From J029 sp964482495 (GTDB taxonomy: Bacteria > Planctomycetota > UBA1135): 49,287 bases of DNA. Shown here piece after piece: positions 1 through 8,564 of this stretch. The notes below the pieces were generated by a model that did no database searches, was not told the origin of the DNA, and worked only from the letters and a program-made list of their open reading frames with translations. Location: positions 1 through 49,287 of the forward strand of contig CAYZXS010000031.1 in NCBI GenBank assembly GCA_964482495.1. Direction: 5' to 3'. The translations under genes and the position numbers were made by a program. Within the stretch, counting starts at the first letter, position 1, and every line of letters starts with the position of its first letter.

Positions 1-127
1 AGGAGCAGCGCCAAGCCCACGCCCGCTGGCTCGAGCATCCCCCCGAACCGGAAGCCGACACCCGGCCCCCTGATCGCCTGCGCGTGCCTCGGATGAAGAA
101 GCGCCTGGCGCAGAAGTACTTCAAGAG
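1..127. other. Left-edge sequence, possible end of an off-window gene
   Basis: No gene can be called with confidence. The third plus-strand frame is open from the window edge and gives a basic stretch (MKKRLAQKYFKRGSDID) that reads directly into the inverted repeat at 128-188; it meets no stop until 677, well inside cysS on the other strand. The first plus frame stops at 94-96. REP-associated transposase genes sometimes end beside or inside such palindromes, so this may be the tail or remnant of one, but the visible residues carry no diagnostic motif. Confidence 0.2.
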
Positions 128-188
128 GGGGTCAGACATCGACAGATATTCTGGGTCCGACCTCGAATATCAATCGATGTCTGACCCC
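128..188. repeat. REP-like inverted repeat (GGGGTCAGACATCGA arms)
   Basis: Perfect 15-bp arms GGGGTCAGACATCGA (128-142) and TCGATGTCTGACCCC (174-188) enclose a second pair, GATATTC (145-151) and GAATATC (165-171), with a 13-nt loop at 152-164. Two unpaired bases separate the two stems. The right arm touches the cysS stop codon (188-190), so the hairpin could also terminate cysS transcription. Arms ending in GTCTGACCCC resemble the REP-type palindromes mobilised by Y1 (RAYT) transposases; that parallel is from memory and was not searched. Confidence 0.6.
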
Positions 189-1603
189 TATCCGCGGTGC
201 CAGTGGAGGCCGTCGGCGCGGTCCTCGAGCACGATGCCGGCGTCTTGGAGCTGGTCGCGGATCTGGTCGGCGCGGGCGAAGTCCTTGGCGGCGCGGGCCT
301 CGCCGCGCTCGGCGATGAGGGCCTCGACGGCGGCGTCATCCAGGCCGTCAGCGGCTCCGGCGGCCTCGAAGACGCCGAGCTGGGCGTCGACCTCGTCGTT
401 CAAGAAGGCCAGGGCCGCGGCCGCGGCCGCGGGCTCCAGCCCCTGCTTGAGGAAGGCGTTGCGCAGCTCGAAGACCGCCGCGAGCGCCGCCGAGGTGTTC
501 AGGTCGTCGGCCAGCGCCGCGCCGAAGGCTGCCCGGGCCGCCGCGACGACCTGGTCCTCGACCGCCGCCGCTCCGCGCGCCGCGGCCTCCAGCCGCCCGC
601 GCAGGTCGAGCAGGGACTTGCGCGCCTCGGCCGAGCCCTTGAGCGCCTCCCAGGTGAAGTTCACCGAGCCGCGGTAGTGCGCCCGCAGCACCAGGAAGCG
701 GAAGTCCAGCGCCGAGTAGCCCCGCTCCGCCAGGTCATCCAGGGACCAGACGTTGCCCAGCGACTTCGACATCTTGCCGCCGTCGACCTGCAGGAACTTG
801 GTGTGCATCCACAGCTTGACGAAGCGCTCGCCGGTGGCGCACTCGCTCTGCGCGATCTCGCACTCGTGGTGCGGGAAGACGTTGTCCTCGCCCCCGGTGT
901 GGATGTCGAAGCTCTCGCCCAGGTACTTCATCGACATCGCCGAGCACTCGATGTGCCAGCCCGGGAAGCCGTGCGGCCCGAACTCGGTGTCCCACTTCAT
1001 CAGGTGGTGCGCGTCCGACTTCCACAGCGCGAAGTCGGCCGGGTGGCGCTTCTCCTCGTTGACCTCGAGCCGCGCGCCGGCCTCCAGCTCCTCGACCTTG
1101 TTGCCGCTGAGCCGCCCGTATGGCTCGAAGCTGTGGACGTCGAAGTAGACGTTGTCCCCCACCCGGTAGGCGTGGCCCTTCTCGATCAGGCTCCGCACCA
1201 TCTCCACCATCTCGGGGATGTGCTCGGTCGCCCGCGGGTAGTGGTGCGCCGGCAGGACCTGCAGCGCCCCGAGGTCGGCGAAGAACTCGGCGCTGACCTT
1301 CTCCACCAGCTCCCAGGGATCGATCCGCTCCTTCTCCGCCTGCTGCTGGAGCTTGTCCGCCCCCTCGTCGGCGTCCGCGACCAGGTGGCCGACGTCGGTG
1401 ATGTTCATCACCTGGGTGACCTCGTAACCCCGCCCCTCGAGCACCCGCCGCAGCAGGTCGGCGAACAGGAAGGCGCGGTAGTTGCCGATGTGCGGCCGCT
1501 GGTAGACGGTCGGGCCGCAGTGGTACATGCGCACCTTGCCCGCCTCCACCGGCTGGAAGGGCTCGACCTGGCGCGTGAACGTGTTGTAGAAGCGCAGCTC
1601 CAC
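188..1603 (-). CDS. cysS: Cysteinyl-tRNA synthetase
   Basis: Class I aminoacyl-tRNA synthetase that activates cysteine and loads it on tRNA-Cys in the cytoplasm. The 471-residue length is normal. The catalytic core shows the zinc and substrate cysteine in YHCGPTVY (Cys29), the first signature as HIGN (residues 38-41, a known variant of HIGH), the zinc-binding block HIECSAMS followed by GGEDNVFPHHECE, and the second signature KMSKS near residue 278. The C-terminal helical anticodon-binding region ends GLHWHRG. The start is GTG at 1603, chosen because the conserved strand ELRFYNTFTRQ begins at once. The gene is divergent from the kinase gene at 1637, with a 33-bp gap that contains TAGAAT on the minus strand (1613-1618), a possible -10 element. 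Confidence 0.97.
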   Translation of the reverse strand: MELRFYNTFTRQVEPFQPVEAGKVRMYHCGPTVYQRPHIGNYRAFLFADLLRRVLEGRGYEVTQVMNITDVGHLVADADEGADKLQQQAEKERIDPWELVEKVSAEFFADLGALQVLPAHHYPRATEHIPEMVEMVRSLIEKGHAYRVGDNVYFDVHSFEPYGRLSGNKVEELEAGARLEVNEEKRHPADFALWKSDAHHLMKWDTEFGPHGFPGWHIECSAMSMKYLGESFDIHTGGEDNVFPHHECEIAQSECATGERFVKLWMHTKFLQVDGGKMSKSLGNVWSLDDLAERGYSALDFRFLVLRAHYRGSVNFTWEALKGSAEARKSLLDLRGRLEAAARGAAAVEDQVVAAARAAFGAALADDLNTSAALAAVFELRNAFLKQGLEPAAAAAALAFLNDEVDAQLGVFEAAGAADGLDDAAVEALIAERGEARAAKDFARADQIRDQLQDAGIVLEDRADGLHWHRG

Positions 1604-1636
1604 GGGGCGCAGATTCTATCCTCCCGCTGAGCCCCG

Positions 1637-4150
1637 ATGCCTCCTCCCCCCACCCCGCCGCGCCTGCGCCGCTTCGAGCTGACGGAGCTCCTGGGCAGCG
1701 GCGCCACCGGCACCACCTGGCGCGGCCGCGCCCGGGTGGCGGTCGGCGGCCTGGCGCCCGGCGACGAGGTCGCGGTCAAGGTGCTGCACCCGCAGCTCGC
1801 CGCCCAGGAGGCCGCCCGCCGCGCCTTCCTCGGCGAGGCCCGGGCCGGCATGGCGGTGCGGCACCAGAACCTGGTCCGCAGCTACGCCGTCGAGGAGGTC
1901 GAGGGCCCGGGCGGGCGGCTGCTCTACCTCGTGCTCGAGTATCTGCCCGGCCGCACCCTGCGCGACTGGCTGGAGCGGGACGGCGTCGCCGGGGAGCCGA
2001 CCATGCGCAGCCTGGCCCGCCAGGTCGCCGGCGCGCTCGCGGCGCTGCACGAGCGCGGCCTGCTGCACCTCGACGTCAAACCGGAGAACCTGCTCTGGGA
2101 CCGGGACCGGGCGGTGCTCATGGACCTCGGCTTCGCCCGCGACCTCGAGACCGCCCGCGAGTCCGGCTTCCTCGGCACGCCCCTCTACGCCGCGCCGGAG
2201 CTCCTGGCCGGGGAGCCGCCGTCGCCGGCCACCGACCTCTTCGCCCTCGGGGTCAGCCTGTTCGAGACCGCCACCGGCGAGCGGCCCTTCGGCGACGAGC
2301 GGCGCGGCGGCCTGTTCGAGGCCCGTCGAACCGCCTTGGTGCGCCGGCCGTCGACCCTGCAGCCGCGGCTCTCGCCCTTCCTCGACGAGCTGATCCTGGC
2401 GCTCCTCGCCGAAGACCCCGGGCAACGCGTCGGCTCGGCGCGGGAGCTGGAGCAGATCCTGGACCGCGGCGAGCAGGGCCCCTGGTGGACCGAGCGCGCC
2501 AAGCCGGTGCCGCGGCTGCCGCTGGTGCACGCCCAGGCCATGCCCTTCACCGACCGCGAGCCAGAGATGGAGGCCCTCGAGCAGGCCTTCGCCAGCGCCC
2601 GGGCGGCCAGCCGGCCGCGGCTGGTGATCCTGGAGGGGCCCGAGGCCCTCGGCAAGTCGCGGCTGGCCCTCGAGCTCGGCAGGCGCTGGCGCAGCCAAGC
2701 CGAGGCGCCGCCCTTCCTCTACGGCCGCTGCCGCCGCCGCAGCCGCCCCGGCACCGGCTCGGCGCTGCAGCCCATGCGCGACGCCCTGGCGCGGTCGCTG
2801 GGCCTGGCGCCGGGCCAGGCGCCAGGCCCGGCCGCCGGCCGCCGCCTGCGCGGCAGCCTCGACGCCGACAGCGCCACCACCCTGCTCGAGATCCTGCGCG
2901 GCCGCCCCTACCCGCGCGAGAAGCGGGTCCGCGCCTTCCGCGCCTGGCTGGCGGCGATCGGCGAGGAGGGGCCCTTCCTGGTCTTCCTCGACGACGTCCA
3001 CCACGCCGGCGCCATGCTCTGGGACTTCCTCGGCAGCCTGACCGACCAGCGCGGCCTGCCGGCCCTGATCCTGGCGGCGCACCGGGCGCCGCTCCACCCC
3101 CGCTGCGAGGCGGTGCGGCAGCGGCTGCTCGACGGCCGCCGGGCGGCGCGGCTGGAGCTGGGCCCCGTGGCGGCGCCGGCGATGACCGAGCTGCTCCGCA
3201 GCCGCTTCGCGCCGGGCGCCCTCGACCGGAGCCTCGAGGACCAGCTGCTCGCCGGGGCCGGCGGCGCCCCCGGCATGCTCGAGGCCCTGCTGCGCCTGCT
3301 CAGCCGCCGGGGCGACCTGCAAGGCCCGCCCGGCGCCCTGCGCCCCGCCGGCCCGGTGGCGGTGCCGGCCACCGCCGACCAGGAGCAACTGCTGCTCGAG
3401 GAGATCGCGGCCATGCGATCCGAGGCCCGGGAGATGCTGCAGTGGGCCACCTTGTTCCGGCCGCCGCTGCGGATCCGGATGCTGGCGCGGGCCGCCGACG
3501 TCCCCGAGAGCCGCGCCGCCCGGCGCCTGGCGGAGCTGCGCCGCCTCGGCTGGCTCAAGGTCGAGGGCGGCCACTTCCGCTTCACCCTGCCGCGCGACCG
3601 CGCCGCCGCCTACCGCAGCATGGGCGCCGGGCTGGCCCGGGAGCGCCACGCTCGGGCCTTCGCGCTGATCCGCGAGAACGCCGCCGGGGTGACCTCGCCC
3701 GAGTCGCAGCTGGCCTTCCACGCCCACCGCGCCGGGATGCACCGTGAAGCCTTGGAGCTCGGCCTGCCGCGGGCCGAGCGGGCCCTGCGCCTCGGGGGCA
3801 TCCGCCGGGCTTCGCGGGCCCTGGAGTTGCTGGAAGAGCACCGCGCGGCCTTGGCGGCGCCCCCGGGAGCGGCGGTCGAGTGCCGCCTCTTGGTAGCCCA
3901 GGCCCGGGTCGCCGGCCTCGAGGGGGATCACGGCCTCGAGGCCGAGCGGCTCAAGCGCGCCGGCGCCGTGGCCACCGCGGACGGCTCGCCCGGGCTGCGG
4001 GCCCGGGTCCACCTCGGCCTGGCGCACCACGCTCACTCCATGGGTTTCGACGGGGCGGCCCGGATCCACGCCGAGCGCGCCCGGGCGCTGCGGGGCAGCC
4101 GGGAGCCGGTCCAGGGCGACGCTCCCGCGGCCTCCGGGCCGCTCGGCTGA
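1637..4150 (+). CDS. Serine/threonine protein kinase fused to AAA-type ATPase
   Basis: 837 residues. Residues 13-280 are a Hanks-type kinase: Gly-rich loop LGSGATGTTWRG (19-30), VAVK lysine (Lys48), catalytic loop HLDVKPENLL (His144-Asp146, HLD in place of HRD), metal-binding DLG (Asp163) in place of DFG, and the activation segment ending GTPLYAAPELL. After a linker comes an AAA_16-like NTPase with Walker A GPEALGKS near residue 335 and Walker B LVFLDDVHH near 450, then a winged-helix-like and helical region that ends at residue 837. Related myxobacterial and planctomycete kinases usually continue with many TPR repeats, so this one is short at the C-terminus. It has no transmembrane segment, so a cytoplasmic signalling role is inferred. 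It ends 2 bp from the convergent LPS-kinase-like gene. The substrate is unknown. Confidence 0.9.
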   Translation: MPPPPTPPRLRRFELTELLGSGATGTTWRGRARVAVGGLAPGDEVAVKVLHPQLAAQEAARRAFLGEARAGMAVRHQNLVRSYAVEEVEGPGGRLLYLVLEYLPGRTLRDWLERDGVAGEPTMRSLARQVAGALAALHERGLLHLDVKPENLLWDRDRAVLMDLGFARDLETARESGFLGTPLYAAPELLAGEPPSPATDLFALGVSLFETATGERPFGDERRGGLFEARRTALVRRPSTLQPRLSPFLDELILALLAEDPGQRVGSARELEQILDRGEQGPWWTERAKPVPRLPLVHAQAMPFTDREPEMEALEQAFASARAASRPRLVILEGPEALGKSRLALELGRRWRSQAEAPPFLYGRCRRRSRPGTGSALQPMRDALARSLGLAPGQAPGPAAGRRLRGSLDADSATTLLEILRGRPYPREKRVRAFRAWLAAIGEEGPFLVFLDDVHHAGAMLWDFLGSLTDQRGLPALILAAHRAPLHPRCEAVRQRLLDGRRAARLELGPVAAPAMTELLRSRFAPGALDRSLEDQLLAGAGGAPGMLEALLRLLSRRGDLQGPPGALRPAGPVAVPATADQEQLLLEEIAAMRSEAREMLQWATLFRPPLRIRMLARAADVPESRAARRLAELRRLGWLKVEGGHFRFTLPRDRAAAYRSMGAGLARERHARAFALIRENAAGVTSPESQLAFHAHRAGMHREALELGLPRAERALRLGGIRRASRALELLEEHRAALAAPPGAAVECRLLVAQARVAGLEGDHGLEAERLKRAGAVATADGSPGLRARVHLGLAHHAHSMGFDGAARIHAERARALRGSREPVQGDAPAASGPLG

Positions 4151-4152
4151 GC

Positions 4153-4836
4153 TCAGCGCGCCGGCTCGGCGAAGGGAGCGGGGACCTCTCCGCCGTGCTT
4201 GCGGAAGTAGCGGGCGAAGCGCCCGAGCCGGGCCCGCCGCTCGCCGGCCGTCAGCGGCCGGCCGAGCAGCCTGCAGTCCGCCAGGTCGATGACCCAGCAG
4301 CGCCGCTCGGCGGCTTGCCAGAGCAGGTTCGCGGGGTGCAGGTCGGGGGCCCACAGGCCGAGCTGGAACAGCTCTTCGAGCAGCGCCGCGGCCGCCGCCA
4401 GGGCCGCCGGCTGGTCGCGGCAGTCGAAGACCGTGGCCGCCGCGGGCACCTCCGCCGTGACCAGGTGCTGGCGCCAGAACAGACCCGACCGCTGAGCCAG
4501 CGCCAGGAGCACCTCGGGGGTGGCGACGCCGTGGCTGCGCAAGGTCTCGGACAGGGTCAGCTCCTCCTCCAGCCGGTCATAGCTGAGGAAGCGCCGCCCG
4601 AACAGGCCGCCGAGCAGGCCGCCGTGGGCGTTGCAGCGCCAGACCGCAGGCCGGCCGAGCAACTCGACGCGGCGGGCGTGGCCGCGGCCGGCGCCGAAGG
4701 CCTCGCCCGAGGCCGCGGCCAGCTCGGCCTCCCCTCGCCGCCGCCAGCGGTCGAGGTCCAGGCCTTCGAGCTCGCGCCGCCGCCACAGCCGGAAACCCGG
4801 CGCGCGCGACAGTTCGAAGGCGGCGGGAACCTGCAT
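4153..4836 (-). CDS. LPS kinase (Kdo kinase/WaaP-like) family protein
   Basis: 227 residues with a small protein-kinase-like fold of the lipopolysaccharide kinase type. The catalytic loop reads APDLHPANLLW (Asp near residue 165), and the metal-binding motif is VIDLADC rather than DFG. The N-terminal half holds the degenerate ATP-binding lobe. The enzyme would phosphorylate a Kdo or heptose of the LPS core at the inner face of the inner membrane. The start ATG at 4836 gives MQVPAAFELS; the longer open frame upstream overlaps the heptosyltransferase gene and has no kinase features. The gene is divergent from the heptosyltransferase at 4870 with a 33-bp gap, which supports the LPS-core reading. 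A second protein of this kind lies at 43439-44134. Confidence 0.72.
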   Translation of the reverse strand: MQVPAAFELSRAPGFRLWRRRELEGLDLDRWRRRGEAELAAASGEAFGAGRGHARRVELLGRPAVWRCNAHGGLLGGLFGRRFLSYDRLEEELTLSETLRSHGVATPEVLLALAQRSGLFWRQHLVTAEVPAAATVFDCRDQPAALAAAAALLEELFQLGLWAPDLHPANLLWQAAERRCWVIDLADCRLLGRPLTAGERRARLGRFARYFRKHGGEVPAPFAEPAR

Positions 4837-4869
4837 GCGTCCATAGCCTAGCGCTGCTAGCTTCCTGCC

Positions 4870-5937
4870 ATGAAGCACGGCGCCGACACCCTCGGAGCGC
4901 CCCGGGAGCTCCCCCGGGACGCGCGGGTGCTGGCGCTGCGGCTGAGCGCGCTGGGCGACGTCGTCTTCGCCATGCCAGCGGTGACGGCGCTGCGGCAGCT
5001 CGTGCCGGACGGCCGGGTGGACTGGCTCACCGAGGACCGCCACGCCGCCCTGCTGCGCGGGTTCCCCGGGGTCGACGAGGTGCTCAGCTTCCCGCGCGCC
5101 GCCTGGGGTCGCCGGGGCGGCGGCCGGGCGATGCTTCGGCACCTGCGCGGCCTCCGGCAGCGCCGCTACGACTTGGTGCTCGATTTCCAGGGCAACCTCA
5201 AGAGTGCCCTCCAGCTCCTGGCGGCGCGCGCGCCGCGCAAGCTCGGCTTCGACCGGCCGGCGGCGCGGGAGGGCGCCCAGCGCTTCCTCAGCGAGCGGCT
5301 GCCGGACCCGGGCCGGGTCCACCGGGCAGAGCGGGACCTGCGCCTGGTCCGCCAGCTGGGCTACGGCGGGCCGGCCCCCGCCCCGGGGCCGTGGCGGCTG
5401 CCCCTGGACGAGGCGGCGCTGGCCGCCGCCGCCGGCGCCCCGAGCGACCGGCCGCGGGTCCTGCTGCACACCACGGTCACGAGCTACGGCCGCGACAAGG
5501 AGTGGCCCCGGGCGCGCTGGGTGGAGCTGGCGCGGCAGCTCGACCCGGCCGGCTACCAGGTCGAGCTGCTGTGGACCGCGGACCAGCGCGAAGCCATCGA
5601 GGACCTGGCGGCGGAGGCCGGCTGCGCCCGGCTCGCCCCGGCCACCCCGAGCCTGCACCACCTCATGGCGGTCACCGACGCCGCCGCCGGGCTGATCGGC
5701 ACCGACAGCGGCCCGGTCCACCTGGCGGCCCTGCGCGGCACCCCGGTGGTCGCGCTCTATGGTCCGACCGATCCTCTGCGTTACGCCCCCCCCGGCCAGC
5801 GGGTAGAGGTGGTCTCGGTGCTGCCGCCGGGCGAGTGCCCGCCGGTGCGCGACCGCAGCTGCCGCTCACCGCTGATGGACGCGCTCGCCGCCGAGCCCGT
5901 CCTGGAGGCCGCCCTCCGCCTGCTGCCCCCGTCATGA
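4870..5937 (+). CDS. Glycosyltransferase family 9 (LPS heptosyltransferase)
   Basis: 355 residues, GT9 family (WaaC/WaaF/WaaQ). It would transfer heptose from ADP-heptose to the Kdo-lipid A core at the cytoplasmic face. Visible features are the N-terminal Rossmann start VLALRLSALGDVVFAMPA, the DLVLDFQGNLKSALQ block, the start of the second domain RVLLHTTVTSYGRDKEW (usually H-x-G-x-x-x-x-x-K-x-W), and the nucleotide-sugar motif LIGTDSGPVHLAALRGTPVVALYGPTDP, which is highly diagnostic. The ATG at 4870 directly follows the divergent LPS-kinase gap. The stop TGA overlaps the ATG of the next gene (ATGA, 5934-5937), so the two are probably co-transcribed although no functional link is visible. Which heptosyl linkage it makes cannot be told. 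Confidence 0.88.
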   Translation: MKHGADTLGAPRELPRDARVLALRLSALGDVVFAMPAVTALRQLVPDGRVDWLTEDRHAALLRGFPGVDEVLSFPRAAWGRRGGGRAMLRHLRGLRQRRYDLVLDFQGNLKSALQLLAARAPRKLGFDRPAAREGAQRFLSERLPDPGRVHRAERDLRLVRQLGYGGPAPAPGPWRLPLDEAALAAAAGAPSDRPRVLLHTTVTSYGRDKEWPRARWVELARQLDPAGYQVELLWTADQREAIEDLAAEAGCARLAPATPSLHHLMAVTDAAAGLIGTDSGPVHLAALRGTPVVALYGPTDPLRYAPPGQRVEVVSVLPPGECPPVRDRSCRSPLMDALAAEPVLEAALRLLPPS

Positions 5938-7349
5938 TCCGGCCCTTCCCCGCCCCGCTGTCGGCCCTCCCGGCCCTCCTCCTCCCCGCCTTCCTCCTTC
6001 CCGCGCTGTCGACCGGCCTGGCGGCCCAGGAGGACGCCGCGGCCGCTGGTCCCGAGGCGTCGGCGCGCCGTCATCGCTTCGAGGACCTGGCGCTGGAGAT
6101 CGAGCTGCCCCCGCTCGCAGGCATGCGCGCCTCCCCGGTCCGCGGCGGCCAGCTGCGCGGCCGCTGGGGCGGCGAGCTCGACGGCCGGGAGTGGGTCATC
6201 AGCCTGGTCGAGCTGCCGCGGCAGGAGTGGGGCTTCACCGACCCGGCGGACGTCATCGACAACATCGCCTTCAACGCCCGCAAGGCGCCCGGAGGGGAGC
6301 ACTTCGAATTCGACGAGCGCGGATTCTTGGAGGGGCCCTTCGGCGCCCTGGCCTACGGCGCCTTCGGGGCTTCTAGCGACTGGGAGGGCACCGAGCGGGT
6401 CCGCAGCCACTTCTACTTCGGCGCCCTCGTCGAGCAGCGCTCTTACTCGCTGCGGGTGCAGCTCGAGCCCAAGGCCGATGAGCAGGCGCGCGAGCGGGTG
6501 ATGGCCTTCTTCCGCGACGGCGTCCGCTACACCGGGCCGACGGAGGATCCGGAGTGGACCGACGAGGAGGTCGAGGACCGCTGGCAGCGCGACGCGCCGG
6601 CCGAATTCCGCGGCAAGTTCAAGTTCTTCCGCACCGAGCACTACCTGATCCTGACCAACTCCTCGAGCGGCAAGCTCTTCGGCAAGAAGATGGAGGAGTG
6701 CTACGACCGGATCCAGGAGACCTACCCCTTCGAGGAGATCCCCGGCCGCAAGCTGATGCCGGTGTTCGTGTTCCGGACCAAGGACGAGTACGTCGACTAC
6801 TACGCCAAGATCGCCGGCACCAGCAAGGAGTCGGCGGCGCGCTCCAAGGGCCACGCCTGGAAGGACTACTACGCCACCTACTACGACTCGCCCAACGACC
6901 CGGTGCACGTGCACGAAGCGACGCACCAGATCTTCTCCAACCGGCTCGGGCTGACCGGGGGCGGGTCCTGGTTCCAGGAGGGCGTGGCGGAGTACATGTC
7001 GACCAGCCACAACGAGCGCAAGGCCTTCGCCAAGGGCGCCGCCAAGCGGGGCGAGTACACGCCCTTCGCCGACTTCGTCGGCATCGCCAGCCTGCTCGGC
7101 TCGAGCGGCGGCGAGAAGAACATCAAGGGCGGCACGGTGGCGGGCGGCCACTACACCCAGGCGGCGAGCATCGTCGCCTTCCTGCGCGAGAGCAAGTGGG
7201 GCCGGGAGAAGTTCGCGGAGTACCTGCGGGCCGTCGGCAGCGCCAAGCGCGGCCGCGCCAGCGTCGACCGGGCGGTGCGCTCGGTCTATGGCGTCGGCCT
7301 GGAGGAGCTCGAGGCCGAGTGGGTCAAGTACTGGAAGAAGGCCCGCTAG
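5934..7349 (+). CDS. Exported HExxH putative metallopeptidase (DUF1570-like)
   Basis: 471 residues. The N-terminus (MIRPFPAPLSALPALLLPAFLLPALSTGLAAQ, quoted here only as a signal-like run of about 30 hydrophobic residues) ends in a typical signal-peptidase site. The C-terminal half carries HEATH (327-331), a perfect HExxH zinc site, followed by WFQEGVAEY with Glu349 as the likely third ligand (gluzincin pattern). Preceding blocks FRTEHYLILTNSSS and LMPVFVFRTKDEYVDYY are typical of DUF1570-type peptidases. The start is the ATG that overlaps the heptosyltransferase stop. The gene converges on another HExxH protein, with stop codons 18 bp apart. The first half (residues 40-220) is a domain I do not recognise. 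The enzyme would act in the periplasm or at the surface; its substrate is unknown. Confidence 0.75.
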   Translation: MIRPFPAPLSALPALLLPAFLLPALSTGLAAQEDAAAAGPEASARRHRFEDLALEIELPPLAGMRASPVRGGQLRGRWGGELDGREWVISLVELPRQEWGFTDPADVIDNIAFNARKAPGGEHFEFDERGFLEGPFGALAYGAFGASSDWEGTERVRSHFYFGALVEQRSYSLRVQLEPKADEQARERVMAFFRDGVRYTGPTEDPEWTDEEVEDRWQRDAPAEFRGKFKFFRTEHYLILTNSSSGKLFGKKMEECYDRIQETYPFEEIPGRKLMPVFVFRTKDEYVDYYAKIAGTSKESAARSKGHAWKDYYATYYDSPNDPVHVHEATHQIFSNRLGLTGGGSWFQEGVAEYMSTSHNERKAFAKGAAKRGEYTPFADFVGIASLLGSSGGEKNIKGGTVAGGHYTQAASIVAFLRESKWGREKFAEYLRAVGSAKRGRASVDRAVRSVYGVGLEELEAEWVKYWKKAR

Positions 7350-7367
7350 CCGGCGGCGGCGCGGCCG

Positions 7368-8552
7368 TCACTCGGCGTGGCGGACCCGGAGCAGGCCGTC
7401 GCGGACGTAGACCCGGACCTCGAAGGGCGGCGCCAGCACGTCGGGGTCGAGCTGGACCCGCTCGCGGGTGCCGGGGCCGGTGAAGAGCAGCTGGGCGCCG
7501 TCGCGCTCGAGCCGCAGCCGGTGGCTGCCGGAGGCGGACTGGCCGAAGGCCTCCCCGCGCAGCGGCTGGCGGGCGACGTCGCCCTTGGGCTCGAGGTAGG
7601 CGGTGGCGCCGCCGTTGCGGCTGACCCGCACCCGCAGCCGCATGGTGCCGCCGCCCTCGATCAGGAGCCCGCCTTCGGGGCGGCCGCTGTCGCCGTAGCC
7701 GAGCTCCAGCTCGAGCGGGGCGGCGCCGTCCCAGACCGGCAGCAGCTGGAAGTCGGCGGTCTCCCCCGGATAGGCGGCGAGCAGGAAGCGGCCGTCGCCC
7801 CCCGCCGGGTCGAACTCCCGGCCGCGCTGGTTGCGGCTCCGGTAGTCGGCGAGCGGTGTCGCCCGCGCCAGGTAGTCGCGCACGGTCCAGCTCTGGACCC
7901 GCTGCCAGGGGCGCGGCCCCGGGTCGAGGGCCAGCGCCGCCTCCACCCAGTGGCGCCGGGCGTCGAGCAGGCCCTCGGCGGGGAGCTGGTCGAGCACCCG
8001 CTCCAGGTACTGGTTCGGCGACCGCAGCCGCAGCAGCGGGAAGGACACCGCCTGGGTGCTCCAGCGGTCCGGCGGCAGGACGCCGAGGGCCTCGGCCCAG
8101 CCCTCCTGGAACCAGACCGGCGCCGCTCGCAGCGCCGGCCGGTCGACGGCCAGCAGGTGGGCGGCCTCGTGGCGTAAGGTCTCGAGCCAGGTCCGGGGAG
8201 GCCCGTGGGCGACCAGCAGGGCGTCGGCGCGCGGCAGCGGCACCACCGCCACCCGCTTCGAGGAGATCGTCCGCGCCACCTCCGGCCGGCCCTCGAAGTC
8301 GATGCTCCGGAGCAGCTCGGCGGCCTCGGGCACGCTGGCCGTGACCCGCAGCCGCAGCGGCCGGTCCTCCGGCGCCGCCGGCCAGCGGCTGCGGGCGAGG
8401 AAGCTCTGGTGGAGGGCGTTCAGCTGCCGGGTCAGCTCCGGACGCCAGGCCTCGAGGGCGGCCGGGAGCTCCAGCTCCAACGGGTGCGTGGCCTCGACCC
8501 GCTCGACCGCGGCCGGAGGGGGGCTGACGCAGCCGGCCAGCAAGGCGACAAT
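7368..8552 (-). CDS. HExxH lipoprotein, putative metallopeptidase; start uncertain
   Basis: About 394 residues. HEAAH (codons 8157-8171) followed by PVWFQEGWAEALG gives the same gluzincin-type layout as the convergent neighbour at 5934-7349. The N-terminus shows a lipobox LLAGC with Cys encoded at 8529-8531, preceded by a hydrophobic run LIVALLAGC. No ATG, GTG or suitable TTG lies in this frame just upstream of the signal: ATT at 8552 and TTG at 8543 are the only nearby options, while an ATG at 8566 is in another frame and would give MERR before the hydrophobic run. The coordinates use the ATT as a placeholder. The C-terminal part (after residue 230) looks beta-rich and I do not recognise it. 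Membrane-anchored hydrolase is an inference. Confidence 0.62.
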   Translation of the reverse strand: MVALLAGCVSPPPAAVERVEATHPLELELPAALEAWRPELTRQLNALHQSFLARSRWPAAPEDRPLRLRVTASVPEAAELLRSIDFEGRPEVARTISSKRVAVVPLPRADALLVAHGPPRTWLETLRHEAAHLLAVDRPALRAAPVWFQEGWAEALGVLPPDRWSTQAVSFPLLRLRSPNQYLERVLDQLPAEGLLDARRHWVEAALALDPGPRPWQRVQSWTVRDYLARATPLADYRSRNQRGREFDPAGGDGRFLLAAYPGETADFQLLPVWDGAAPLELELGYGDSGRPEGGLLIEGGGTMRLRVRVSRNGGATAYLEPKGDVARQPLRGEAFGQSASGSHRLRLERDGAQLLFTGPGTRERVQLDPDVLAPPFEVRVYVRDGLLRVRHAE

Positions 8553-8564
8553 GAGCGCCGCTCC

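Noticed and set aside
1616..4354. 912-residue minus-strand open frame opposite the kinase gene
   Set aside because: It mirrors the kinase reading frame in very GC-rich DNA, is low-complexity (Ala/Gly/Gln/Arg/Leu) and has no domain. The opposite strand carries an intact kinase and ATPase.
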